Origin: Ariolimax columbianus
Lineage: Eukaryota; Mollusca; Gastropoda; Stylommatophora; Arionidae
DNA length: 64,000 bases
Assembly (NCBI GenBank): GCA_036924085.1
Contig: JAVGWX010000004.1
Coordinates: 44,733,293-44,797,292, forward strand
Direction: 5' to 3'
The notes beneath the pieces are model-generated. The model did no database searches and was not told the DNA's origin. It was given only the letters and a program-made list of their open reading frames with translations. Positions 10,673 to 21,491 of the stretch are shown one piece after another; within the stretch, counting starts at the first letter, position 1, and every line of letters starts with the position of its first letter. The translations under genes and the position numbers were made by a program.

Positions 10673-10768
10673 TATGGTTCGTCTTTTAATTCATAAACAA
10701 GGCCCGAAGCACTTTTCTACTAAACTACCTGTTAGGTCCAAATTATTTTTCGCATGCAACCTTAGAAT
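10673..10768 (+). repeat. Left terminal inverted repeat
   Basis: Contains TCATAAACAAGGCCCGAAGC and TTTTTCGCATGCAACCTTAG. The reverse complement with ~85-90% identity by eye is at 12,821-12,914. Confidence 0.8.
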
Positions 10769-11204
10769 ATCAATGGCATTAAATAAATATTGCTTTCTTT
10801 GAGAATTGTTATGAATTTTGAAAAATATTTTCATTAAGATATATTAAAAACAACCTCATTGAATTGGATATAATGTTAACATGTATACGGTACTCAGTCG
10901 CGCCTTTTTCTTAATAGATGCTTTGACATATTCAAATACAATGAGTTAAAAACAAATTCCCGATTATCCTCTGCCGCAATTAGACATTTTATCGAATGCG
11001 GAAAACAACCAAGGCCATTCACACGAAACTGTCGTTCAGTTATAGGTGTATCCCGATATTATAGTTCGTGGTGTTGTTATTGTGACATATAGTTGCTTTT
11101 TCATAAGTTACATTGATATCAATTTCAAAATGAGTTTGAAGTATACATTTATAACAACGCAGAAGGTTACTGATTTAGTATAACAGTTTTTCCGCAGGGA
11201 ATCT

Positions 11205-12386
11205 AAGATGGGTTATTTATATTGCTATATTCATAACCCAGAGAAACGAACACAATTGGCACTTGGTCAGGATAGATCATCCATTAACCGTTGGATTGGA
11301 CAGGACTCAGAGCGCACACATATCTAGCAAGGTAGGAAAAGGACTTTTGAGGATTTCGACAGAGCTGTCCTAATACGGGAGATACTGAAACTGTTGACGA
11401 AAAATCAACTTGTTACTCTGCTGAAACTAAAAATAACATTGCAATCCGACTGAAGTTTTGAATTTTCCAAAAGTCCTTTTTGGAAAATTGTAAGAGCCGC
11501 AGGCTTTACATTCAGGAACACTTCAGATGGTAGGAATATTATATATGAAAAGTCACATTTTATTTCTGCCGGAAGCAAATACCTGAGACAGATACGTGAA
11601 CGGCGTAGACTAGGCTATGGTATTGTATACTTGGACGAATCCTGGGTCAATGCTCACTACACCTATGGTAAAGAATGGCAATCAGTTGACGGTGAACAGA
11701 AAAAAAAAATTCCAAGCAGCAAATTATACTAACGTTTGCCGGAAGCAGTGAAAAAGGATTCGTCCATGACGCTGAACCTATTTTCCAAATAGAAAGTAAT
11801 GACGGTAGAGACTACCACACTGAAATGAATGAACAAATTGTCAGGCTCTGTGTGACGAATGATCTGCTTCAAATTCTAGATAGACAGTCGTATCTAGTAA
11901 TAGTTAATGCATCATATCACAATGCAGTTGAGGAGACAAAGTACTAACTGCATCAAATATAAAAGCTCAAATTAGGACATTGCTAAATAAGGAAAAAGTA
12001 ATTTCGAAGCCACGTATTTGAAGCCAGAGGGGTTGCAGCTTGTGTGGAAGACAAATAAGACAGAGGTGTATCATATTGATAAAATCATTGAAGAGAACCG
12101 CCACACTTCTCTGCGACTACCTGCATATCACGCGCATCTAAACTCTATAGAGCTTGTGCGGGATAAAGTCAAAGAACAAGTTACCGAACAGAATAGAACA
12201 TTTAAAATGCATGGTGTTGAAGTGCTGACACGTGAGTACCTTTCAAGAATAGACACTCAGTTTTGGAAGAAGTGTGTTGAACATGTGGTCCGGGAAGAAG
12301 TATTGTCCTGGCAACGAGATAGATTACAATGTGTCCAGCCAAAAACAATTAGCAATATCTTTGAATCGATAGATTTGGATGATTAA
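11205..12386 (+). pseudogene. DDE (IS630/Tc1-like) transposase pseudogene
   Basis: Several frames must be joined conceptually. An N-terminal helix-turn-helix-like stretch (QLALGQDRSSINRWIG) is followed by GRKRTFEDFDRAVLIREIL, then YLDESWVNAHYTYGKEW with the first catalytic Asp. Next comes VIVNASYHNAVEE, where family members usually have Asp at the N. Finally HIDKIIEEN...LPAYHAHLNSIELVRDKVK has the third acidic residue in IEL. The last part is a 122-codon open frame at 12,018-12,386. Breaks include a stop near 11,443, a frameshift near 11,730 and a stop at about 11,945. The changed second Asp and these lesions mean it is inactive. Confidence 0.8.
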
Positions 12387-12820
12387 TATAATATTTTGTA
12401 GACATACTGAATAGCAGATTTGGATGAATTAGCATTTTTTTAACAAAACAATTAGGTGTACATACAGTGACAACAAATACATTTCAATATTCAAATGCGT
12501 TATACAACATAAAATTAACTGCGCAGTTGATACAACCTTGGGGGTCTAAGGGTGACCGAAGGGCTGTACTAACTGTTGCCTATTGGTGCTATTTTTACGA
12601 TGGTACATAAAGGGCAACACAAACAATCAATTGATATATCAAGACATTAAGAAGATACGCCTATGAACAAAATGTGACGCTAAATTCAGCTGAGTACTGT
12701 AACATTTTAAATTTATAGTCATTTCTTTGCACTGGTCCTTAAAGATCAAATGAATTCGCCGATGTGCAAATGTCTTAACATCTATGGACTGAATAATATC
12801 AATGTTTTAGCATGATGGAA

Positions 12821-12914
12821 ATTCTAAGGCTGCATGCGAAAAATCATTTGGATCTGACATGCAGTTCAGTAGAAAATTGCTTCGGACCTTGTTCATGAAT
12901 TAAAAGACGGACTA
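12821..12914 (-). repeat. Right terminal inverted repeat
   Basis: Reverse complement of the left repeat; shares GCATGCGAAAAAT, CAGTAGAAAA and TGAATTAAAAGACGGACTA. Confidence 0.8.
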
Positions 12915-13265
12915 TAGGCCGGTTGCATTCTGTAAGCTAGATCCATGAAAATGTGACGTTTTGTTCGTAGATATCAAAGGGACGTGATCGTGTGTAAATG
13001 TACCTATATTTGTCTGACAGATTAGATGTTTCTCAAATGTCAGATAGCAAGAGATTGGTAGATCAGATTGTATGTTTGTTAATTATCTGACTGATTTATT
13101 GATTGATTGGAGCAACATGTTAATGATTATGTCAGCGTGCGAAGATGTTAATAGTTCTTGTTTCCAAATGATGTTAGTACTTTACGAGGAGTAAGATGTC
13201 TCTGCTGTTATTTATTGTTCTTGTCTTGTCTCCGTATTCACGCACTGGAAGCGTTTGACGCTTTC
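12915..13265. other. No gene recognised
   Basis: AT-rich DNA without motif or tandem structure. Confidence 0.45.
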
Positions 13266-13267
13266 TG

Positions 13268-13436
13268 AAACTGTACCCTTATAGTGTTATACTGTACGCT
13301 TATAGTGTTATACTGTACCCTTATAGTGTTATACTATACGCTAATAGTGTTATAGTATACCCTTATAGTGTTACACTGTACCTTTATAGTGTTAGACTGT
13401 ACCCTTATAGTGTTAGACTGTACCCTTATAGTGAGC
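13268..13436 (+). repeat. ~21-bp minisatellite
   Basis: About eight units of TGTACCCTTATAGTGTTATAC with point variants. Confidence 0.9.
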
Positions 13437-13964
13437 ATGTATCATAGTACGTGCGTGCGTTATTGGAAAGTGTTTTCTGTGAATGTTCCTGTTCGTTTAT
13501 GAATCTGATATCTACCATGCTGGCTTCTGTCAAGCTCTTAGAAGGGAAATAATAAAGGTCGTTCCCTGGCAGACACTGATGTAGTGAATGAGCTGTTAGA
13601 AACTTCTTTGTAGAGGCCAGAGCCTGTTTTTGTGAGGTGTGGTTGACAGTTCCCTTGCTCCTAGTTTTTCCTTCCCAACAGTAATGCAGGTACCGATCTA
13701 CTGCTGGATTGGCTGGAGTATCTCGGTAATTAGAGTCAAACCCTGTACTTTTGCTGTGAACAATTCCATTTCTGACATTAAGCAAATCATACGTACAATG
13801 GACATATTCTTTCCTTCATTTCCTTCAGGAGACCACTTTGAAACTTTCAAGTAAGTCAATGTTAAATTCTTCTCTTTCTGAACATTGCCTGTTTTTTGTT
13901 CTTGTTTTTTCTTGTCTGTATTTATTCTATGAAAGATGTAAAGTATTTACACAAGGCTTTCCAG
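13437..13964. other. No gene recognised
   Basis: A 119-codon minus frame (13,426-13,785) has no recognisable domain and begins inside the minisatellite. I do not call it a gene. Confidence 0.4.
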
Positions 13965-13965
13965 T

Positions 13966-13966
13966 A

Positions 13967-14013
<47 letters not shown>
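13966..14013. repeat. (AT)n microsatellite
   Basis: About 48 bp of TA repeat. Confidence 0.95.
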
Positions 14014-14017
<4 letters not shown>

Positions 14018-14097
14018 TTGTTTTTTTGAAAACGATACAAAAACGACAGTTGAGTTGCCTTGGGTACATGAGATACTCGAGGGCATAATCCAGTGAG

Positions 14098-14109
14098 GGA
14101 TCGGAGTGC
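14098..14109. repeat. Candidate target-site duplication at the 3' end of the rDNA-retrotransposon unit
   Basis: GGATCGGAGTGC lies directly outside the GAA-type tail of copy A. It recurs with one mismatch (GGATCGGGGTGC) at 21,492-21,503, beyond the spacer and 18S block. Confidence 0.6.
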
Positions 14110-14129
14110 TTCTTCTTCTGCGTACACAG

Positions 14130-17100
14130 TCAGACATTAACCATTATTTTCTCGAAAAAAGCGGCGGTCATCCTGAGACTCTCGCCACTACCATAGAGCT
14201 TGTCTTGCAGTTCCACTGGCAATGGCCACATCTGCTCTCTCTGATCCTCGTATGTCGGTCAGTTCTGCAGCAGATGTTCAGTGGTCATTTTACCAGTACC
14301 GCACGGGCATTCGTCGGTACACCCTATCTTCAATTTGTTGAATAGGTGGTACCTCAGTCTGTTGTGGCCAGTGCGAAGTCTGAAGACAACGACCTGCTCT
14401 CTTCGGTTCAACTGGTAATAGGCATCGTTTTTGGTGTAACCAGTATGTTCGGTTTCCCATTTGGTCATGTATCTGGCTTTGATAAGCCGTTTTGACTCTT
14501 CGTACGTCATACTGGTATCTGTTTGTGGTAGCCTTGCACCTTCTTTTGCCAGTCTGTCTGCCTCCTCGTTGCCTTGGATGTTGCAGTGTGACGGAAGCCA
14601 CTGTACCACTACCCTTTTTGGTGCGGACTGCTGGCACAGTTTGCAGAGTGCTGCTCTTAAGTCATTGAGCTCAGTGTTTTTCTGGCTTTTTAGCGCTGTG
14701 ACTACTTCGAGAGCATCTGTCAGCGGGACTATATGGCTCTCATTTTCACTGTGTGTTACCATTTCTTCCACTGCCGCCCTCAGTGCCTCTGCCTCTGCTC
14801 TGAAATTGCTTGTGTACTTACCAGTAGCGAATGACAGTTTTATTTTTCTGCCATTTGGTAGGTTCAGGAATGCTCCTGCCCCTCCGTTCTGTGTAGTGTT
14901 TGTTACAGAACCGTCGGTGTATGCATGGGTCCAGTCCATGCTTGGGTAGCTTTTCGTTATGAAGCTTAGGGTAGTGTCTCTCCTTTCTTTTTCACTCTGG
15001 CAGTTTTTGTTTGCAATACCTGGTATATTTTCTACCACCTCTGGAAATATATCCTGCCTCCAAGTAGGTTTTCGTACAGTAGTGATGGGTTTTGGTGTTG
15101 TTAGTGCGTTTATGGGATCTTCGTGCATCTTTGCTTTGGCTATTTCTGCAAAGTTTCTCCGCTTTAGTTTCCCATTTCCCAAATTGTTTAGTCTCTGGTA
15201 CATTGGATGGTCCGTCAGTCTTCTGAGTTTCTCTGACTGCAGCTGGGCTCTGCAGTCTCTTCTATCGGTCATGGATTGCAATTTTGTAATCTTTTCAAGT
15301 TCTACAATTGGCGTTGACTTCATGCCACCTGTTATAATTCTCATGGCTTGGTTTTGAAGTTTGTTAACTTTATCGAAGTTCGCCTTCGCTGCGGTTGTCC
15401 ATGCCGCAATGCCATACTCGAGAACTGGTCTCACTCTTCCAGTGTACAGTTTCTTTAGTATGCCTTTGTCTGCTCCCCAGCTTGTGCCAGCAAGTTTCCT
15501 CATGATCGCCATTCTTTCTCTGGCTTTCATTCGGTTTCTCTCAATCTGACTTTTCCATGTCATGCGTCGATCAAATGTGACTCCCAGATAGGTTGGGTTG
15601 TCGTTTGGCTGCAGGATTTTGCCATTTAGACTTAATTTGGTACTTTGGGGTTTTAATGAGAGCGAGAATATTGTGCACGTGGTTTTCTCCTCGTTTATTT
15701 TGACCAGCCATGAGTTCGCCCACTCTTCCAGCGATGTTAGGGCCGTCTACATCCGATTTCTTGCTATGGTGAGATTCTTTTCAGAGGTCCACATAGCCAG
15801 ATCGTCTGAAAACATTGAGCTATGGACTCTTCTTGGTATATTCTCTGTAATATCGTTTATATATACCAGGAAGAGTGTGGGTGACAGTACTCCCCCTTGG
15901 GGTACTCCCTGCTCGAGTGTCACCTTTTTGCTCATCTGCCCTTGTACTTGGACTCTGGCCGTTCTTTGTTTGAGGTAGTGGTTGATCCACTTGTACATCT
16001 TCCCACAGACATCACTTCTTCTTAGCTTGACTTCCATCCTTCCAGACTTTGTCAAATGCCTTTTCCAGATCCACCCAAACAGCTAATGTGTGTTTCTGTG
16101 CCTGGTAGGCATCAACTATCTCCTGGGCTATGAGGATGACCTGGTCCTCAGTGGATCTGTGCTGTCTAAAGCCGGCTTGCTGTGGAATTAGTATTCGTTT
16201 TTCTTCCAGATGCCACATCAGTCTGGTGTTTATCATCCGTTCCATCAGCTTGCCGACACAGCTCAGTAGGCTAATGGGCCTGTATCCATTTGGATCTGTT
16301 TTGTCCTTCCCTGTTTTTGGTACTGGTACCAGTATTGCATCTTTCCATGCCTGGGGTACAATACCCCTTTTCCAGCTTTGGTTCAGGACTGATAGTAGTT
16401 TCTTCTTCGCTGTTTGGCCCAGCCCCATCAGCATTTCGTTTGTTATCCCGTCTTTTCCGGGAGATTTCCTTTTCTTTAGTGTTCTCATAGCCTCTTCCAT
16501 TTCGCGCATTGTTAGTTTGGCCATCATGTGCTCTTCAGGAGCCGTATTTATGTTTTCGTGTCCCTTTAGCTCTTCGCTAATATCTGTATGCTTGTCTGCA
16601 GGGACCTCGATGTGGTTTGCTCTGGCATAGTGATCGACAAAGGCGTTTGCGGCTTTCTTACCTGTGATCAAGTTCTCGCCCTGCTTGATAGTAATTTGTT
16701 TATTTGACGGGGTTTCGTCATTCATGGCTCTGACTAGCTTCCATAGCTTGTTCCCTTCTTTGTCTAGGTTCAGACTTTCCGTTTTATTTTTCCAACTTTC
16801 TCTTGCTGTTTGTTTGAGAGTGTGTTTGTACTTCGCCGCGGCGGCTTTGAGGGCGATGTTTGCCTCCATGGATTTTTCTCGTTCTACCATTTTCCTAGCA
16901 TTTGTTACTGCATCTTCCACTTTCTGTAACTCATCATTCCAGTAGGGCTTATAGTTTTTCCTAGCTCCTCTTGGGATGGTTTCAGTGGCGGCTTGCATTA
17001 TTGCCTTGCTTAGGCTCTCCACCATGGGCTTCATTTTGGTGTTTCGTGTGTTGATGGTTTCACACAGCCCATCTGTCAGGATTGCAAATCTGTCCCAGTC

Positions 17101-17856
17101 GGCTCGTTTGTAATTCCAACGTGGGAGCGGTTTTGTTTCCTGTGGGCCTACTTCCATGTCAATGGTTAGCCTGATCGGCCTGTGGTCGCTACCTGCCAGT
17201 TGGTTTAGCACCTGGCGGTCTATTTTATAGTGTATGTCCTGTGTGGAGAAGGCCAAATCTGGAGTCGAGGTGGTATGCCATGTTCTTGAATAGAAGCTAG
17301 GGCTATCCTCCGGCCTATTGATTAGGGAGAGATTTGCATCTATCTCCCAATCTTCCACTTCGTCACCTCTACTGTCTGTGTCAGAGTATCCCCATCTCTC
17401 CGAGTGGCTGTTGAAATCTCCAACTACTATGCAGTTGGAGTCTCTGACCTCCATACTCGAGAGCGATAGGTCTCTGTTTGGTGGTCCGTACAGATTGAAA
17501 ATGCGGAGCTTCGTCTCTTTAGCCATTATGTCAACTCCTACAATTTCTGCTTGTCCGCTGTGATTGACAGGTACCGCGCTACTCGGTATGCTGTTTCTGG
17601 TCAGTATCAGGACCCCTCCTTTGTGGCCTTCTCTATCTAGACGGAAGGTCTGATATCCTCTGATTGAGAATTTATGGTTATTGTTGAGGTGCGTTTCCTG
17701 GATACATGCCACGTCAATCTTACCTTCATGCAGGTGGTGTCTTAGGGAAAGTTTTTTGTTAATGACTCCCTCCGCATTCCACTGTAGTATTTTGAGGGTC
17801 TTGAGGTTTTGGCCAATAGACGTTGCCCATAGCCATGTGCCTTGACTCCACGACAC
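14130..17856 (-). pseudogene. Endonuclease-RT-RNase H polyprotein, disrupted
   Basis: From the ATG at 17,856, residues 23-230 form the AP endonuclease (QWNAEG 25-30, QETHL 53-57, GDFNSH 146-151, GSDHRPI 222-228). RT follows from about 455 (KRKSPGKDGITNE, YRPISLLSCVGK, WVDLEKAFDKVW with the first Asp at 596). A small deletion near 16,020-16,050 shifts the frame. RT continues as GVPQGGVLSPTLF, and the second RT motif is FSDD where copy E has FADD. A CAG-to-TAG stop at 15,747-15,749 precedes a frame ending at 14,259 that carries RNase H (YTDGSV D217, RAEAEAL, LTDAL D282, PSHCNIQGNEEAD H326/D335 of that frame). There a TGC-to-TGA change removes the last Cys of CPCG-x8-H-x4-C. The original stop would be 14,130-14,132. 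At least three lesions make it inactive. Confidence 0.85.
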
Positions 17857-18936
17857 ATGGGTGGGTGACCACCAGTAGTCAAGGGTGGGCCCCTTCGAGG
17901 CGTGAGGCCCGGCGCTATCGCTGCCTGGCGGGTCTCCTCAGGATGAGCGCCATACGTTTTTCTAATAGGTTGTACTGCCATCATACTGTGATTTACGTTG
18001 CACTGTTTTGTTAGGCTTGCGGCCCCGTGCATCCGATTTCAACAGGCGTTTCTGTAGGGATGCCCTCCTTAGCCTTTGGCTGTCCCCAGACTATCTGCAA
18101 GGCAGCAGTTGTTTACGATCAGAGTTTTCTCTCTTATGGAAGTTGTCTTACCAGACTATCGAGTCTTCACTACTCGTGTCTATAGGGTGCAATGATGATA
18201 TGTGATGATATATGAGATGGACTGGTTTACCCGGAAGAGAGGCAGTCCAGTGTGTCTGTATCCCAGGATCGTCACGTCCTGCCAGAAACGTAGCATTTGC
18301 ATGTGAGTGGGGTATCTCTTTTTCCCTTTATTTTCTTGGCTTCTATGCAGGGATGGTACGCCCAGCATTCCCCGCCACCTGGGGTGTTGACACAGTGGGG
18401 CAGGTGTGCAATGTCCGCTGGTCTGCATCTCTTCTGCGTCCAGTATGATAGTTATATGGCTGATAGCGTACAGAGGTAGATATCGTAGCCGGAGTGCATT
18501 CAGCCAGGGGACAAGCCTGGTAATGTCACAGAGATGTTGTTCGCCTGATGTGCAGACAACCCTCATGGTCAGTGGTTGAGTCTTGACAGTTCACAGTGAG
18601 GTGGCTGCTCTACTGTTTTCGACACCCCGACCAGGTACTAAGTCTTTGGTTGGTGTTTTCGCACCCCAACGCCGTATAGGGTGAGTATCAGGCAGTTGTC
18701 CGCCCGCTTTGATTGGCGGACGGCAAGGACCTCTTACTGTGGCTCTACCTGATAGGGCTGGGGCGCAAGCCCTAGGTCCCGAGCATGTAGGAGCCTCCCA
18801 TTGCAGTGGTGCTGAGATTTTGGGCGGGATTGCGGCTTACAAGGGTTCGGCCGTAATCCCCCACATGGTAGCCTCGCGCCCTTGGCTTATCAGCCTGGTA
18901 CGTGAACCAAGGTGTCTGCGGCTCCTCTCGATTTGA
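17857..18936 (-). promoter_or_regulatory. 5' UTR of copy A, likely containing the internal promoter
   Basis: This region is conserved in copy G despite loss of the ORF, which is expected if it drives transcription. It is GC-rich with inverted motifs such as CCGCCCGC...GCGGACGG (18,697-18,723). No TATA box stands out. Internal promoters are known for this group, but none can be defined here by eye. Confidence 0.5.
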
Positions 18937-19009
18937 GCTGGTTTTCCGTAGCAACGCCCTGTCATTTGTAGGGTAAAACTGACCTGTCTTCAGATGATCT
19001 ATTTCCAGC

Positions 19010-19609
19010 ACCCGTTCACTATTTGGTCAGACGAATTTATTGAGGTCTTTTGTTTGTCAATGACCAGGTATTTGAAATCTGCGGTTTCTGCGGAGTTAAA
19101 CACGATTTCCGTAGCGTTCTTTCATTTGAGTGTTTGAGAGCTGACTTGTCATCCGTGAGTCTAATACCAGCGTACGTTCATTATTAGACCCAAACGGCAG
19201 TGCTCTCGATTTGTCAGTTGTTCTACAGTATTGGCGTGTTCAGTCAAATTAAGCCGCAGGTTCCACACCTGGTGGTGCCCTTCCGTCAATTCCCTTAGCG
19301 AGACAATCAAGTTTCTTAGGGGGTAGTCCCAGATTTTCGAGGGTCTAATTCCAGCACATGTTCTCTATTAGACCCCACGAAGGTGTACTTTTGGTAGTCA
19401 TTCTGCAGTATTGGCGTGTTAAATTAACTTAGGTCTCAGGCTCCACTCCTGATAGTGCTCTTCCGTCAATTCCTTTATCAAACACTGGATGCAGACAAAA
19501 CCGGGCCACAGGGGGCATAACCCCAGAAATCTGGGGGTCTAAGTCCAGCACCAGTTCAATATTAGACCCCAGAAGAGTGGTCTCGGCATGTCAATCATTT
19601 CAGTGTTGG
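19010..19609 (-). repeat. Four degenerate 18S-derived tandem monomers
   Basis: The anchor (T)CCAGC(A/G) recurs at 19,014, 19,167, 19,350 and 19,554. The 18S motif CTTCCGTCAATTCC recurs at 19,280, 19,460 and 19,656, the last inside the bona fide 18S. Each monomer joins ~55 nt matching 18S around TTAATTTGAC...GGAATTGACGG to ~130 nt with only patchy 18S resemblance. Spacing is 153, 183 and 204 bp. The copy nearest the retrotransposon is the most decayed. Confidence 0.7.
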
Positions 19610-19633
19610 CCGTGTTGAGTCAAATTAAGCCGC

Positions 19634-19682
<49 letters not shown>

Positions 19683-20849
19683 TTTGCAACCATACTTCCC
19701 CCGGAACCCAAACACTTTGGTTTCCCGGAAGCTGCCCGCAGAGTCATCGAAGCAACTCCTGCGGATCGCTAGTCGGCATCGTTTATGGTCAGAACTACGA
19801 CGGTATCTGATCGTCTTCGCGCCTCTGACTTTCGTTCTTGATTAATGAAAACATTCTTGACAAATGCTTTCGCAGTAGCTCGTCTTGCGGCGATCCAAGA
19901 ATTTCACCTCTAACGCCGCAATACGAATGCCCCCGTTTGTCCCTGTTAATCATTACCTCCAGTTCCGAAAACCAACAAAATAGAACCGAGGTCCTATTCC
20001 ATTATTCCATGCACCATTATTCAGGCAGCCGAGGCCTACTTTGAACACTCTAATTTTTTCAAAGTAAACGCGCCGGCCACCCAGGACGCTCAGCGAAGAG
20101 CACCCGTGGGAGAGAGCCGGCAGACGGTAGGGCAGGAGACAACGGGCAGTGAACCGGCGCGAGCCGGACCGCCCGCCTGCGCCTGAGATCCAACTACGAG
20201 CTTTTTAACTGCAACAACTTTAATATACGCTATTGGAGCTGGAATTACCGCGGCTGCTGGCACCAGACTTGCCCTCCAATAGATCCTCGTTAAAGGGTTT
20301 AAAGTGTACTCATTCCAATTACGGGGCCTCGAAAGAGTCCCGTATTGTTATTTTTCGTCACTACCTCCCCGTGCCGGGAGTGGGTAAGTTGCGCGCCTGC
20401 TGCCTTCCTTGGATGTGGTAGCCGTTTCTCATGCTCCCTCTCCGGAATCGAACCCTGATTCCCCGTTACCCGTTACAAACATGGTAGGCATGTCACGTAC
20501 CATCGACATTTGATAGGGCAGACATTTGAAAGATGCGTCGCCGGCACATGAGGCCATGCGATCAGCACAAAGTTATCCAGAGTCACCAGTGGCGACGCCG
20601 CAACCCCGCGAGGGGAAACGACGATTGGTTTTGAACTAATAAAAGCGCTCTTTCCGCGAGGGTCGGAGCTTGGTAAGCATGTATTAGCTCTAGAATTGCC
20701 ACAGTTATCCAAGTAGGATCGTGTCATCTAAGGAACCTCGACTGATTTAATGAGCCATTCGCGGTTTCACCGTGAGACAGTGTGAACTTAGACATGCATG
20801 GCTTAATCTTTGAGACAAGCATATGACTACTGGCAGGATCAACCAGATA
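19610..20849 (-). rRNA. 18S rRNA, 5' two-thirds only (truncated)
   Basis: The minus strand opens with TATCTGGTTGATCCTGCCAG at 20,849, the universal eukaryotic 18S 5' end. It continues through GTCTCAAAGATTAAGCC, GCGGTAATTCCAGC, the V4 region, GAGGTGAAATTCTTGGA, ACTTAAAGGAATTGACGG and GACTCAACACGG at 19,610, where the normal GAAAACTCACC is absent. About 1,240 of the expected ~1,800-1,850 nt are present, so it cannot form a complete small-subunit RNA. Conserved blocks look intact by eye, suggesting recent origin. The 530 loop, the GTAATTCC region and helix 32 are present; the decoding-site helix 44 is missing. Confidence 0.95.
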
Positions 20850-21491
20850 TCTGTCGGAGACGTACGTACAGCACACACCGGTCGGCGGAGGAAGGGTGTG
20901 TTTTTGTAAAAAGCCTCACTGGGACGGTCGCAGGGACCGACTGACGGGACGGACGGACGGTTGTTCCACCCGTCCCTCACTCCGTCGACCTAGGACCGCC
21001 TGACAGGGGCCTCCCACACGCACCAGACGACCGACCGACCGGGCTCGCTCGAGGAGGGATGGCAGCGCTCTGTGCAGAACGGATCCCAACGACCTCGGCG
21101 ACGAATTTCACTGGGACTAGAGACACAATTTGGCCTGCCGGCCTGCCCTTCTCCGTAGGGAGAACGCAGGGCCTCGAGGCAAAGATTGCTGCTTTCCATT
21201 TGCCGGTCACAAGCTCTTTGCGAGAGTCGGACCACCAGCGAGACGTACTGTCGAGCTCTGCTATAAGCCTTAGATAAATCACCACGGACGGACCACGTTT
21301 CCTGATACGGACCAGACTAGCGCACCTCGGTGGAGGAGCCACTACCACAAACCGCACCCAATTCGCACTACGGGGAAAGGCAGGCGAGCGTTTTCCGCAA
21401 GCCCGCGCTATCGCTCCGCCTGGCGGGACTGAGATCGCTTTACGAACACTGGTTGAAATTGAGTCGCCGCGGCGAGACAACTACCCCAGAT
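20850..21491 (-). other. rDNA 5' external transcribed spacer-like sequence
   Basis: It lies immediately 5' of the 18S start, is GC-rich with (GGAC)-type runs (20,938-20,960) and (CGAC) runs (21,026-21,040), and has no motif-bearing ORF. Position and composition indicate the 5' ETS. If the flanking 12-bp repeat is a true duplication, the ETS begins at 21,491 with ATCTGGGGTAGTTG on the minus strand, which might be the Pol I start. Confidence 0.6.

Larger units (their letters stand above)
10673..12914 (+). mobile_element. IS630/Tc1-mariner superfamily transposon with long TIRs
   Basis: Terminal inverted repeats of about 95 bp (10,673-10,768 and 12,821-12,914) enclose a broken DDE transposase. 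The termini read TATGGTTCGTCTTTTAATTC and, inverted, TATAGTCCGTCTTTTAATTC, each beginning with the TA expected for this superfamily. Total length is about 2.24 kb, which fits one transposase gene. Confidence 0.8.
14110..18936 (-). mobile_element. Ingi/I-like non-LTR retrotransposon, near full length (copy A)
   Basis: This is the longest copy: about 1.08 kb of 5' UTR, a ~3.7-kb coding region and a 3' end of GTCTGACTGTGTACGCAGAAG. The 5' limit at about 18,936 is set by where copy G begins (AATTCGAGAGGAG vs AATCGAGAGGAG). The layout of endonuclease, RT, RNase H and C-terminal CCHC in one ORF fits the I/Ingi group better than RTE or CR1, which lack RNase H. I saw no separate gag-like ORF1. Confidence 0.85.
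14110..21491 (-). mobile_element. Candidate 7.4-kb chimeric rDNA-retrotransposon unit
   Basis: On the minus strand the order is rDNA-spacer-like DNA, 18S 5' part, four degenerate 18S-derived monomers, retrotransposon 5' UTR, ORF, then GAA tail. The parts share one orientation. The direct repeats 14,098-14,109 and 21,492-21,503 bracket all of it, and I could not find a duplication bracketing the retrotransposon alone. The TSD length (12 bp) fits the 8-15 bp seen for six other copies. An alternative is an ordinary truncated rDNA locus with a nearby insertion and a chance 11/12 match. Confidence 0.5.

Noticed and set aside
13426..13785. 119-codon minus-strand frame as a host gene
   Set aside because: No recognisable domain, begins in a minisatellite and lacks splice or codon evidence that I can judge.
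14461..17563. Plus-strand frames of 60-166 codons across the retrotransposon
   Set aside because: Antisense shadows of the minus-strand polyprotein.
17742..18032. 96-codon frame as ORF1/gag
   Set aside because: It overlaps the endonuclease start in another frame, has no zinc knuckle or coiled coil, and copy G does not preserve it.
14110..18936. Assignment of copy A to RTE or CR1
   Set aside because: Those clades lack RNase H; this element has clear RNase H motifs and a C-terminal CCHC, fitting the I/Ingi group.
19610..20849. Functional complete 18S gene
   Set aside because: It stops after GACTCAACACGG; the 3' third, including helix 44, is missing, and no ITS, 5.8S or 28S follows.
20977..21480. 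167-codon minus frame in the spacer
   Set aside because: GC-rich, few stops by composition, no domain; it lies in ETS-like sequence directly 5' of 18S.
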